50,554 nucleotides of DNA from JBPESN01 sp051710625 (GTDB lineage Bacteria; Pseudomonadota; Gammaproteobacteria; Enterobacterales; Enterobacteriaceae): positions 1 through 50,554 of the forward strand of contig NZ_JBPESN010000013.1 of assembly GCF_051710625.1 (NCBI RefSeq), in the 5' to 3' direction. Made by a program: the position numbers and the translations under genes. This document shows, piece by piece, positions 1-8,862 of this stretch (position 1 is the first letter of the stretch; each line of letters begins with the position of its first letter). The notes below the pieces were generated by a model. That model was not told the origin of the DNA. It was given only the letters and a program-made list of their open reading frames with translations, and ran no database searches.

Positions 1-854
1 TTATCCTGTGGCCACACTCTGCCACGTGTTCAGGGTTCATCGCAGCAGTTACAAATACTGGAAAAGTCGTCCTGACAGGCCAGACGGCAGGCGAACAGTA
101 TTGCGCAGTCAGGTTTATGAACTGCACAGTATCAGCCATAGTGCAGCTGGCGCGAGAAGTATCGCCACCATGGCAACCCAGAGAGGCTTCCAAATGGGGC
201 GCTGGCTCGCAGGCAGGCTCATGAAAGAGCTGGGGCTGGTCAGTTGTCAGCAGCCGACGCACAGGTATAAGCGTGGCGGTCAGGAGCATGTTGCGATCCC
301 GAATTATCTTGGGCGCCAGTTCGCTGTAACGGCGCCAAACCAGGTATGGTGCGGCGATGTGACGTATATCTGGACCAGGAAACGCTGGGCATACCTTGCG
401 GTTGTTCTTGATCTGTTCGCGAGGAAACCGCTGGGCTGGGCTATGTCGTTCTCCCCGGACAGCAGACTGACCATCAAAGCACTGGAAATGGCATGGGAAA
501 CGCGTGGTAAACTAGCCGGAGTGATGTTCCACAGCGATCAGGGTAGCCACTATACGAGCAGGCAGTTCCGACAGTTGCTGTGGCGTTACCGGATCAAACA
601 AAGCATGAGTCGCCGGGGTAACTGTTGGGATAACAGTCCGATGGAGCGCTTCTTCAGAAGTCTGAAAAACGAGTGGATACCGGTAACGGGCTACATAAGT
701 TTCAGCGAAACAGCTCATGAAATTACCGACTATATCGTGGGATATTACAGCGCACTCAGGCCGCATAAATATAACGGTGGGTTGCCACCAAACGAATCAG
801 AAAATAGATACTGGAAAAACGCTAACGCGGTGGCCAGTTTTAGTTGACCACTAC
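1..854 (+). mobile_element. IS3-family insertion sequence, right-hand part
   Basis: The left edge of the window lies inside an insertion sequence; only the transposase OrfB part and the right end are present. The right boundary is placed near 850-855 because from 855 the reading frame is that of avtA. I could not define the terminal inverted repeat or target duplication since the left end is outside the window. Confidence 0.8.
8..847 (+). CDS. IS3-family transposase OrfB (DDE integrase)
   Basis: This 279-residue protein catalyses strand transfer of the IS. The N-terminal 60 residues form a helix-turn-helix region of the HTH_21 type, followed by an rve-type integrase core. The DDE triad is visible as WCGDVTYIW (about residue 118), FHSDQGSHYTS (about 178) and NSPMERFFRSLKNEW (about 213). 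The C-terminus has the family signature GYYSALRPHKYNGGLPP. The GTG at 8 is only the first start in the open frame; in this family OrfB is normally made as an OrfAB fusion by -1 frameshifting from an upstream orfA, which is outside the window. The frame is intact, so the copy may be recent and active. It sits in avtA. Confidence 0.9.
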   Translation: MATLCHVFRVHRSSYKYWKSRPDRPDGRRTVLRSQVYELHSISHSAAGARSIATMATQRGFQMGRWLAGRLMKELGLVSCQQPTHRYKRGGQEHVAIPNYLGRQFAVTAPNQVWCGDVTYIWTRKRWAYLAVVLDLFARKPLGWAMSFSPDSRLTIKALEMAWETRGKLAGVMFHSDQGSHYTSRQFRQLLWRYRIKQSMSRRGNCWDNSPMERFFRSLKNEWIPVTGYISFSETAHEITDYIVGYYSALRPHKYNGGLPPNESENRYWKNANAVASFS

Positions 855-1202
855 AAAGTTATCCGCCCGTTTTATCGTCGCCGCTTCGATGAAGCCATCG
901 CCTGTATACGCTGTTGGCTGCCGCCGGAGCGCTGCCTGATCCATAAGCCGGAAGGCGCGATTTTTCTCTGGCTGTAGTTTCCCGATTTGCCTATCTCGAC
1001 CGACGCCCTCTATCAGCGCCTAAAGCTGCGCGGCGTACTGATGGTCCCCGGCCACTACTTTTCCCCCGGGCTGGAGCAAAAGTGGCATCACAGTCGTCAA
1101 TGCCTGCGCATGAATTATGTGCCGAAGGCTGAAAAAATCGAGCGCGGCATTGCCATTCTGGCGGAAGAAGTGGCGCGCGCCCACTGCGAAACGGTGGTCT
1201 GA
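855..1202 (+). pseudogene. avtA: avtA 3' remnant (valine-pyruvate aminotransferase)
   Basis: The C-terminal third of AvtA, the PLP-dependent aminotransferase making valine or alanine from 2-oxo acids, is readable from the IS edge: VIRPFYRRRFDEAIACIR, then CLIHKPEGAIFLWL, then LYQRLKLRGVLMVPGHYF, then RMNYVPKAEKIERG. An in-frame TAG at 975-977 replaces the Trp of the E. coli motif LWLWF (TGG to TAG). The gene is therefore broken twice, by the IS insertion and by a nonsense mutation. The rest of the protein would lie to the left of the IS, outside this window. Identification rests on remembered similarity to E. coli AvtA. Confidence 0.85.
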
Positions 1203-1239
1203 CGGCAAGCGGGACGCCGGCCTGCTGGCAAGCGGCCAC

Positions 1240-1267
1240 AAAAAAGCCCGTCAGTTTTCTGACGGCC
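1240..1267 (-). terminator. rho-independent terminator downstream of ibpB
   Basis: A perfect 7-bp stem (1248-1254 with 1259-1265) and a TTTT/AAAA loop are followed, reading the minus strand, by a run of six T. It lies about 125 nt past the ibpB stop and reads in the ibpAB direction. Confidence 0.7.
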
Positions 1268-1391
1268 TCGTCGTTACGAGGCCGGCGCGGGAGCCGGCAG
1301 AACGCCGTTCGCCGCTGGAACAGGCCGCGGATTATTGCGCGACGGTGGCACAAGCAGGGCGCCGGGGCTGCATGGCGCCCCCCGAACAGGT

Positions 1392-1847
1392 TTACTCGGC
1401 ATCCAGGGTACGATCCTGGAGCGCCGGACGCTGGGCCGTGGTGCCAATAGCAATATGCCGCGGCTGCAGCGATTCAAAAATGTGTCGTTCCAGGTCGATG
1501 TTCAGCAGGCCGTGGGTAAAATCAGCCTGTTCCACCGTCATATGTTCCGCCAAGGTAAAGCTGAGGGTGAATTCTTTGCAGACCAACCCCTGGTGCAGAT
1601 AGTGCCCCTCCTTTTCTACCAGCGCGGGTTTACCCTTGATGGTCAGGCGCGGGCCTTCCAACTCAATCGACAGTTCTTGCTGGGTAAAACCGGCCAGCGC
1701 CAGGGTAATGCGATAATGGTTATCATCGCTTTTCTCAATATTGTAGGGGGGATAATTCATCCCCTGATGATCGTCTTGAATATTGCTGGCTAATTTATCA
1801 AAACCGATCCACTGCCTAAATAAGGGAGAGAGATCATAATTACGCAT
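1392..1847 (-). CDS. ibpB: small heat-shock protein IbpB
   Basis: IbpB is an ATP-independent holdase that, with IbpA, binds aggregating proteins and hands them to DnaK/ClpB. The 151-residue protein begins MRNYDLSPLFRQWIGFDKL, typical of Ibp proteins. An alpha-crystallin domain spans about residues 35-125 (YPPYNIEK, the L-AGF turn, GLLNIDLER). The C-terminal tail is longer and more divergent than in IbpA. The ATG at 1847 is chosen over an upstream in-frame start because AGGAGT lies just before it and it matches the family start. It follows ibpA by 105 bp in the same direction, as in E. coli, and is probably co-transcribed from the sigma-32 promoter upstream of ibpA. Confidence 0.95.
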   Translation of the reverse strand: MRNYDLSPLFRQWIGFDKLASNIQDDHQGMNYPPYNIEKSDDNHYRITLALAGFTQQELSIELEGPRLTIKGKPALVEKEGHYLHQGLVCKEFTLSFTLAEHMTVEQADFTHGLLNIDLERHIFESLQPRHIAIGTTAQRPALQDRTLDAE

Positions 1848-1952
1848 GTTATTAACTCCTTCTGTGAAGCGAGATAATTTGCTCAACCCGCCAATCGGGC
1901 TGAAACAGGCCCCCTACACGGGCGGGCGTATTGAGATACTGGCTGTAAAACG

Positions 1953-2366
1953 TTATTTTATTTCAATGCGGCGCGGTTTTAGCGTTTCCGGTACCACGCG
2001 TTCCAAATCAATAAACAGCAAACCGTTGGCCAATTGGGCGCCTTTTATTTCTATATGTTCAGCTAACTGAAATTTACGCTCGAAATTACGCTCGGCAATA
2101 CCCTGGTATAAATAGTTACGTTCGCTTTGATCGCTGGCGTGGGCCCCTTTTACCGTCAAAAGGTTGTCATGGGCGGTGATTTCCAGCTCGCTTTCGGCAA
2201 AGCCGGCAACCGCAATGGCGATGCGGTACTGATTTTCGTTTACCAATTCAACGTTGTAGGGGGGATAACCGCCATTGCCCTGGCTCTGCCCTGATTCCAA
2301 CAGATTAACCAGACGATCGAAACCGATAGCGGAACGGTACAGCGGTGAGAAATCGAAATTACGCAT
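1953..2366 (-). CDS. ibpA: small heat-shock protein IbpA
   Basis: IbpA is the partner of IbpB in inclusion-body association and aggregate holding. The protein has 137 residues, the E. coli length. It starts MRNFDFSPLYRSAIGFDRL; the alpha-crystallin domain runs from about YPPYNVELV to LLFIDLERVVPE, and the C-terminus ends with the PRRIEI tail (an I-x-I-like assembly motif). GGAGG lies 8-12 nt upstream of the ATG. It is the first gene of the ibpAB pair. The frame is intact, unlike most stress-related genes in this window. Confidence 0.96.
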   Translation of the reverse strand: MRNFDFSPLYRSAIGFDRLVNLLESGQSQGNGGYPPYNVELVNENQYRIAIAVAGFAESELEITAHDNLLTVKGAHASDQSERNYLYQGIAERNFERKFQLAEHIEIKGAQLANGLLFIDLERVVPETLKPRRIEIK

Positions 2367-2460
2367 AGCTTAAAGCCTCCAAAATTTAGCGAGGGTGCAA
2401 TAACCTTCCCGTTGGACAGGTCAGTGACCGGAATACCCTTACGGCGTATCTATTTCTGGT
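2367..2460 (-). promoter_or_regulatory. ibpA 5' leader, possible ROSE-type RNA thermometer
   Basis: About 95 nt lie between the predicted sigma-32 start and the ibpA ATG. In enterobacteria this leader normally folds into a ROSE thermometer that hides the Shine-Dalgarno at low temperature. Here the SD region reads GGAGGCTTTAAGCT directly before ATG. I did not fold it; the assignment rests on position and family knowledge. Confidence 0.45.
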
Positions 2461-2470
2461 CACGTAATTA

Positions 2471-2498
2471 AAATGGTACCGCCGTCGGATTTTTCAAG
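2471..2498 (-). promoter_or_regulatory. sigma-32 heat-shock promoter of ibpAB
   Basis: On the minus strand CTTGAA (2493-2498) is followed after 16 nt by CCATTT (2471-2476), close to the RpoH consensus CTTGAA / CCCCATnT. It is correctly placed upstream of ibpA with a leader of about 95 nt. Confidence 0.7.
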
Positions 2499-2674
2499 AG
2501 GCGATAAGAAAAAAATATCGGGATAGCGGTAAAATTTAGCTGGGGTTCATTCAATCTCTATTACACTAACTATTACAGCTTGCGTCAGCCAGATGCTTCA
2601 AGCACGATTTCAATTGGTCCTAAGAGCAGGCGTTGCTGCGCAAGAAGTTAAACCCACCGGATGCGGAACAGGTT

Positions 2675-2995
2675 ATGTTAAGAAAGGTCTTGTTTGTCGT
2701 AACAACAGGATGCACCGTGCTAGGCACCACCGGCTGCTCCAGCGTCATGACGCATACAGGCCCCTATCAGGGCTACTATCCCGGCACCCGCGCCAGTATG
2801 CGGGTTTTACGCGACAAAGACAGTAACTGGTGCATCCGTCCTCTTGCGGCCATAGACTTACCCTTCTCCACGGTCATGGACACGGTGCTATTACCTTATG
2901 ACTATTTTCGCCGCGATAGCAATACCGATGAGGAATCTCCCCGGTCGCGTATGCTGCACAGCCACGATCACACGTCCGCACCGGCGCGCGACTAA
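2675..2995 (+). CDS. yidQ: YidQ/YceK-family lipoprotein
   Basis: A 106-residue predicted lipoprotein of unknown function. It starts MLRKVLFVVTTGC with a hydrophobic signal segment and a lipobox-like LGTTGC followed by SSVMTHTG. The motifs YPGTRAS and the stretch PFSTVMDTVLLPYDYFR match E. coli YidQ/YceK (DUF1375). The start is placed at the second in-frame ATG (2675), since the extra 14 residues of the longer frame (ATG or equivalent at 2633) would precede the signal peptide. It lies divergent from ibpA, the same neighbourhood as in E. coli (ibpB-ibpA / yidQ). Intact. Confidence 0.8.
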   Translation: MLRKVLFVVTTGCTVLGTTGCSSVMTHTGPYQGYYPGTRASMRVLRDKDSNWCIRPLAAIDLPFSTVMDTVLLPYDYFRRDSNTDEESPRSRMLHSHDHTSAPARD

Positions 2996-3274
2996 GCCGG
3001 CTTAGAACGGGCATTGCGCCGCCATTTCTTTTATTTGTCTGCTAATATCATTTTATCTTCCTTTAATATTTCGTTTGGCGCGGCAGCAGCCCGTACGGGA
3101 ATAGCGGTGGTCCCGCCGGCTGACCGACATCCTGCACGCCCGCGGCGCCGGGATAGGTTATGGACACGGCTTAAGTTGTCAGCGGACGGGTTTGGCGCAG
3201 GGGGGAGCGCAAAGTTTGACGCCGCGGCCGAGCTGCGGGGCTGCGCCAATAGTCCTGCATCATCCTTCCCGTTG

Positions 3275-5104
3275 ATGGCATTGCCGCCCGAGCTGCTCAG
3301 TCTCACGTTTGCCAAACTTGATCTAGGCAGTCTGCATGCGGTGTCCCAGGCGCATCCCCGCCTGCAGGAGCCTGCCCGCCGCGCTTGCCTGACCTCCTCG
3401 ACACGCTTACCTACAGTCATGGTCTGCCGCTGCTGCGTTTTTGTCAGCGCAGGGGGCTGAATATCAACCCGGGCGCGGCGCCTGATGCCGGCATCAGGCG
3501 TTCTGGTCACCGTGCTGATGTATAACGGTGAGGATGACCTGCTAGCCACGCTCTTGAGGATGCCGGGCGCCGACATCTGCGCACGCTTACCCGGGATGAC
3601 CGGCGATGGGTTGCTGCTGGAACTTCTAAACTGTCTGCCGTCGCTTAGCAACAGCGTCCTTGCGCTATTGACCCATCCGCATTTGGAAGTAAATACCCTC
3701 GATCGCAACAATGAAACACCACTGATGAAAGTGATCCGGCACGGTCATTTGCCGCTGGTGCAGGCGCTGCTGGCGCGGCAGCTGGAGCAGGCTGGCGGAC
3801 GCCACGGATAACGAAGGCCGTACGCTGCTGATACAGATGGCATCAAAAGGGGACAGTGCATGGGTCACCGCGCTTCTTTGCCGTTCCGATTGCGCGATAA
3901 ACGCCGCGTGCCGCCAGGGCAACAATGCGCTTATGGCGGCGGCGCAGGGTCACGTCAGCGTGGTCATAACCCTGGTGCAAGACGACCGCCAGTGTGTCAA
4001 TCAGGTTAACCGGCAAGGCCTGTCCGCGCTCTGGCTGGCGCTGGCGGCCAATCATGACCTTACGGTTGAGGTACTGCTACAGCATCCCGCTATCATCATT
4101 GCGGTGCCGAACATGCGCGGGTATACCCTGTTACAGCAGGCGGTCATTAATGGCCAATACTGGATGGTGCATGTACTGCTCGCGCATCCCCGCATGCCGG
4201 TGGCGCAGCGGGACGTCAGGGGTGGGACGCTGCTGCATTTGGCGGCAATGCATGACCATGCTGAGATCATCAAGATACTGCTGACGCGCACTCGGCTGGA
4301 TAGGAGCAGCCGGGATAGCCACGGCCGGACAGCGCTGGCCCTGGCGGCGGCAGGAAATCACTGCGGCACGCTGACTGCGCTTTTGCCTTGCCCGCAGACC
4401 GCGCTCAACGCCCGGGATAATTTGGGAAGAACTGCGCTGCTGCTGGCGGCGGCGGGCGTCGCCCAGCAAACCTTAGGCCAGCTGCTAACCGTTGCGGGCG
4501 TCGATGTCACCGCCGCGGATATCTTTGGCTCCACCGCCTTGATACTGGCTGCCAGCCGTGGCGCGGGCCATGCCGATGTGGCCGCCTGCTGCTGGCGCAT
4601 TCAGCTACCCCCGTCAACGCCCGCGATAGCCATGGCGCCAGCGCATTGCTTTGGGCCGCGCGCAGCGGCTGTACAGCGCTGGTGCGGCTGCTATTGGCGC
4701 ATCCTGACATCTTGCCCAACGCGGCCAGCTTGTGGTGCACCACCCCGTTGCTGACCGCCTGCGAACAGGGGCAGCGCAAAATGGTGCCCCTACTGCTAGA
4801 CCACCCAGGGCTGGACATTAACGCCGCCGATTGCCGGGGCAGAACCCCGCTGATGGCGGTGGCGGTGGACGGCCATCGCGCTATTGTCCGACAGTTATTG
4901 CTCCGCCGGGAAACCGCCTCCGACCTGATCGATTGGGCGGGCTTGGGCGCAATCGATTATGCCGTGCGCAGCGGTCATTACACCATCGCCGGCCTGATAC
5001 GCCAACGCGGCGGGCTGGGCGGTGTCGCACAGCTCTGGGCCATCAGCTATAGACCCCAAGACTCACCGCCGAAGGCAAATCGCCCGCGCGCCTCTTTTGC
5101 TTAG
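3275..5104 (+). pseudogene. F-box-like plus ankyrin-repeat protein, frameshifted
   Basis: I read a former protein of roughly 600 residues now split over several frames. At 3275 MALPPELLSLTFAKL continues DLGSLHAVSQAHPRLQEPAR, which fits the F-box pattern LP-x-ELL...L...L..S...L. Downstream, 3485-3811, 3837-4580 and about 4580-5104 contain at least ten ankyrin-like units (GRTALALAAAGNH, GGTLLHLAAMHDHAEIIKIL, GRTPLMAVAVDGHRAIV). Frame changes lie near 3385-3490 (either a stop at 3458-3460 or two shifts), near 3800 and near 4580. Known bacterial F-box/ankyrin proteins are secreted effectors that enter host SCF ubiquitin ligases; that role here is inference. The stop overlaps the convergent dgoT stop. 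The true start could be further upstream (the open frame begins at 3014). Confidence 0.7.
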
Positions 5105-6408
5105 GCTTCCCCTACGCGTTTCACTTCTCCGACCAGCCGCAGATAGGAAAGCGCGCCCAAAAACGCCACCACGGCGATGTAAATCAACGCCGGCGCAAAG
5201 CCATAATCCTGCGCCAGATACCCCACCACCAACGGTACGGTGATGCCGCCCAGACCGCCAACGAAATTGAATACGCCACCGGTCAGGCCAATCAAACGTA
5301 ACGGCGCCAGAGACGAAACCAACAACCAGGTGATCGACGCAAAGCCATTGCCAAAGAACGCCAGCGCCATGAGTACCATAATCCAGATGGAATCGTTGGT
5401 GTAGTTCGCCCCCATGATGCAGGTGGAAAGCAGTAGTCCGCAGATGATCGGCGTTTTGCGGGCAAAGCCAAGCGATTTGCCGGTGCGTACCATGCGATCG
5501 GCAAAGTAGCCGGATAAAATCACGCCAAAAAAGGCGGCCAGGAACGGCACTGTGGTCATGAACCCTGTCGTCAGGGCGACGATATGCTTTTCCTGCGTCA
5601 GATAGTTAGGGAACCAGATGAGAAAAAACCACAAGGTTGAAGTCACGGCAAACTGGCCTAAATACACACCCACCAGTTTGCGGTTGAACACCAGCTTCCA
5701 ATCGCTGCCTCTCATCCGCACACGATTCTTTTTCTCTACCGGTGCATCTCACCATCCACCAGACCGCCGCCGGCCTTGATATATTCCAGCTCGGCAGCAT
5801 TGATACCCCGGCTTTTGCGCGGCAATTGATAAACCACGAACCAGATCAGCGCCCCAATAATGCCGATACCGCCGGTCAGGATAAAGACCCAGTGTTAGCT
5901 CAATACTTCCTGTATCCAGATCAGAAGCGGCGTCAGGAACGCCAGACCGAGAAACTGACCGGAAGTGAACAGACCTACCGCCGAGGCGCGCTCCCGTTCG
6001 GGGAACCAGCTTGTCACCATCCGGTTGTTAGTCGGGAACGCCGGCGCTTCAATCAGGCCGGTGAGCGCACGCAGCCCCACGCAGGCCAAGTAAACTGCCT
6101 AGCCCGGAGGCGAAACCCTGCGCGAGGGTCGCAACCGACCAACCGAAGATGGCAATAAAATAGGTTAACTTTAAACCTACCCGATCAAGGAACCAGCCGC
6201 CGGGAATTTGGCAAAGGGTATAGGTCCAGGCAAATGCGAAAAAGATATACCCCATTTGCGCTTTGTCGATACTGAATTCTTGTTGAATATGCGCCGAGGC
6301 AACCGCTAAATTAGCGCGGTCGACATAACAAATAATTACGGTAATAAAAATCATTAATAGCGTAAGATAGCGCCCCCGGGTGGGGCGCGCGGTGATGACA
6401 GTGTCCAT
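5101..6408 (-). pseudogene. dgoT: dgoT pseudogene (D-galactonate:H+ symporter, MFS)
   Basis: DgoT imports D-galactonate (anion:cation symporter family of the MFS). Segments match E. coli DgoT closely: RGRYLTLLMIFITVIICYVD (N-terminus, TM1), EAPAFPTNNRMVTSWFPER, GVYLGQFAVTSTLWFF and GGLGGITVPLVVGYLAQ. The frame breaks near 6090, has an in-frame TAA at 5895-5897 and shifts again near 5745, so no full-length 12-TM protein can be made. It follows dgoD on the same strand, as in the E. coli dgo operon. Confidence 0.88.
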
Positions 6409-6481
6409 ATTATTTATTCCGATTAAATTACCACAGGGTACGGAGAAACACCGGTCAGGATAAAAAATATTAATCGGGATC

Positions 6482-6507
6482 CCCGCCGTTATATTGTTAA
6501 CGGCGGG
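6482..6507 (-). other. perfect hairpin between dgoD and dgoT
   Basis: A perfect 10-bp inverted repeat (6482-6491 with 6498-6507, loop TATTGT) lies in the 121-bp gap between the dgoD stop and the dgoT start. There is no T-run on either strand, so it is more likely an mRNA-stabilising or processing hairpin than a terminator. Confidence 0.5.
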
Positions 6508-6529
6508 CTAATGACTCAATGAAGGCTAA

Positions 6530-7688
6530 TTACCATTCCGCCACCGACCCGTCGGGATAGCGCCAGACCGGGTTATGCCAGTCTCGTGTATTTTTACTGC
6601 GCTCAATGATCAATTCCTTATTTATTTCCACGCCGAGTCGGGATTTATTTAACGGGTAGAAATAATTGCCATTTATGGCAAAGTCTCCCCATATTGACAA
6701 TATAGTCCAATAATTCGGCCCCCTGATTATAATGAATTTTTATACTCTGCTCCTGCAGAACCGCATTGTAGGAATGCAAAGTCAACATGTAGGCAAGAGG
6801 CGAGGGCAATAGGCCCCAGCGGACAATGTGGCGCCAGGGTCACATCATAGGCCTCCGCCATGGAGGCAATTTTCATACACTCGCTAATCCCGCTGGCATG
6901 GAACAGATCGGGCTGTGAGATCGCCAGACCGTCATTGGCCAACACCCGCTTAAACTCAAAACGCGAAAACATCCGTTCGCCGGCGGCGATAGGTATGGAT
7001 GTTTGCGCCGCCAGCAGGGGATAATATTTCTCTTGCTCTGCCAGCACCGGCTCCTCGATAAATAGCGGCCGATAAGGTTTCAACTTTTTTATCAGCACTT
7101 TGCCCATCGGCGCATTTACCCGGCCGTGGAAATCGAGGCCGAATTCAATATAATTGCCGAGGGCCTCGCGTACCTGAGCGCCTACCGCAACCGCTGCATC
7201 CACTTTACGTGAATTATCCAGTAGCCCCATTTCCTCGCAGCCGTTCAGCTTGAAAGTATCAAAGCCAATTTCGGCCAATTTCTTCATACCTGCGATAACA
7301 TCCGACGGACGATCGCTGCCGACCTAGCTGTAGGCTTTAATACGATCGTGCACCAGTTTACCTAACAGCTGATAAACCGGCACACCCAATGCTTTGCCCT
7401 TGATATCCCACATCGCCTGATCAATGCCGGCGATGGCGCTCATCAAAATAGGGCCACCGCGGTAAAAACCCGCTTGGTACTTGGTATAAGGGCCTGCCAA
7501 ATATCGTTAATGCGAGCAGGATCCTTGCCGATAACATATTTGCCCAGCTCGTGTACCACGGCTTCGACGCTCTTCGTGCGGCCTTCAATAACAGGCCCGC
7601 TTCAGCCGACAACCCCCTCGTCCGTTTCTATTTTCAGAAACATCCAGCGCGGTGATAACCGGCAGGTAGTCAGTTTGGTTACTTTCAT
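6530..7688 (-). pseudogene. dgoD: dgoD pseudogene (D-galactonate dehydratase)
   Basis: DgoD is an enolase-superfamily dehydratase converting D-galactonate to 2-keto-3-deoxygalactonate. Readable pieces include KLTTCRLSPRWMFLKIETD (N-terminus), IGFDTFKLNGCEEMGLLD, IEFGLDFHGRVNAPM, LFIEEPVLAEQEKYYP, IAAGERMFSRFEFKRVL, VTLAPHCPLGPIALASCL, and the C-terminal RDWHNPVWRYPDGSVAEW. Metal ligands (D of FHGR region, E of EEP, E of AGER) remain. Lesions are TGA at 7602-7604 and TAG at 7324-7326 (both Trp codons in E. coli), plus frameshifts around 7430-7600 and 6740. dgoA, dgoK and dgoR, which precede dgoD in E. coli, are not found. Confidence 0.88.
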
Positions 7689-8188
7689 GGTATGTGCTTT
7701 CTTATTAAGGTAAAACAATCGGTTGCCGCTGCTGCTGGCGGGGGCGACTCATGTCATCCCGGCAAAACGCGCGGGGTAAACCCCTCTGTACGCGCCAGAT
7801 TGTAGCACTATCAATTATTATTGTACTACAATATAGATTACACTTCAGACAACACCCACCTGGCGGCTTTCCCTTTTTGCCGGTGACCGGAGCGCGTTTG
7901 CACGGCCATGAACGCTTAAGCCATGCGCCATTAACAGGGCATTTTGCTTAAAGACCGTTTTTAGTGTCTAAAAGCGCCCCTGTCCGTTAGACGGCATTCT
8001 TGCGACGGAGAAAACGGCGCTCACCTCAATGCTAATTTTTAAAGCGTGGCGATGCAGCCTAATGACGCTTTTCGTCATTCATCCACCGGGCGGCTTCGTT
8101 CTAATAACATCCCGGCTTTGCTAAAAAAATTACTTTGCGCTTGGCGGCGTAGTTTTGATGTGAACGGGAACCGACACCGTGACATTAA
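7689..8188. other. non-coding stretch upstream of dgoD
   Basis: No convincing gene is visible between dgoD and the AT-rich island. In E. coli the corresponding place holds dgoA, dgoK, dgoR and yidX; none is recognisable. The only feature I can support is the operator-like palindrome at 7821-7831 with a second partial copy at 7800-7814. Confidence 0.5.
7800..7831 (-). promoter_or_regulatory. palindromic operator upstream of dgoD (DgoR/GntR-like)
   Basis: TTGTACTACAA (7821-7831) is an inverted repeat TTGTA-n-TACAA of the kind bound by FadR-subfamily GntR repressors. A degenerate partner TTGTAGCACTATCAA lies at 7800-7814. It sits about 110-140 bp upstream of the dgoD ATG, where the DgoR operator is expected. 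No dgoR gene is present, so it is probably an orphan site. Confidence 0.5.
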
Positions 8189-8347
8189 AAGCACGCCTTC
8201 TATGTTTTAGAGTTAAGAAATGTCGCTGAAGGTGATTATGTTGGTGACATCGCACGGCTTAAATTAATTATAGAGGCTTTTTCCGACCCGGAGTGGAAGA
8301 ATAAGGGCGTCCAAAATTTCTCATCAACAGTCAGTAACTTGTTGTGA
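8189..8347 (+). other. open coding-like fragment without a start codon
   Basis: After a TAA at 8186-8188 a frame stays open for 52 codons to a TGA at 8345-8347, with protein-like content such as VLELRNVAEGDYVGDIARLK and IIEAFSDPEWKNKG. There is no ATG in frame. It may be the end of a decayed gene in the AT-rich island. I do not recognise a family. Confidence 0.3.
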
Positions 8348-8526
8348 ACAAGTGATTGGTAAATCCATATAAAAAAATAAATAAAAACATAAAGTTATAA
8401 AGAAAATTTCTTAGTTTTTTTCTTAAAAAAAGAATGTTTTTTATATTTTCCATCGCGAAAAAAGAAGATAATTCTTAACATGAATTTTTGGCAACCGGGA
8501 AAACCGTTGTTGCCCCAGGAAAAACC

Positions 8527-8847
8527 ATGGTAGATACAATTTGCAGGACACACTCCCATATTATACACATGACCTTTTCCCATGCCGACTGCCTGCAAAG
8601 CGAGGCGGTAAAAAAAGAGCTATTTCAAGAGAATGTTAATGATAATTGTCTCGATCTCATTGATCAACTCGGTCAATTATCAGGTAACCAGGGTGACCTG
8701 TATCGATTGAAAGCGGGAATAAATACCTGCAAGCAGCTGATAGCTGGGGAACTCGGTTCGCGCGTTCAAGATATCCTTAAAAAGATCGAATTACTCTATA
8801 GTAGCACAAGAACGGGTGGTGTCGGCAAAATCGAACCCAAATTGTAG
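8527..8847 (+). CDS. hypothetical protein in AT-rich island
   Basis: A 106-residue open frame starting at ATG 8527, with AGGA about 8 nt upstream. The sequence opens MVDTICRTHSHIIHM and has a helical, charged middle and C-terminal part (DLIDQLGQLSGNQGDLYRLK, VQDILKKIELLYSS). No signal peptide, membrane segment or known motif is visible and I do not recognise the family. The upstream 150 nt are strongly AT-rich compared with the GC-rich neighbours, suggesting horizontal origin. It lies between the dgo remains and yidA, where E. coli has yidX/dgoR, so it is not part of the ancestral order. It may be a genuine small gene or a fragment. Confidence 0.45.
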   Translation: MVDTICRTHSHIIHMTFSHADCLQSEAVKKELFQENVNDNCLDLIDQLGQLSGNQGDLYRLKAGINTCKQLIAGELGSRVQDILKKIELLYSSTRTGGVGKIEPKL

Positions 8848-8862
8848 TACCATTATTATTTA

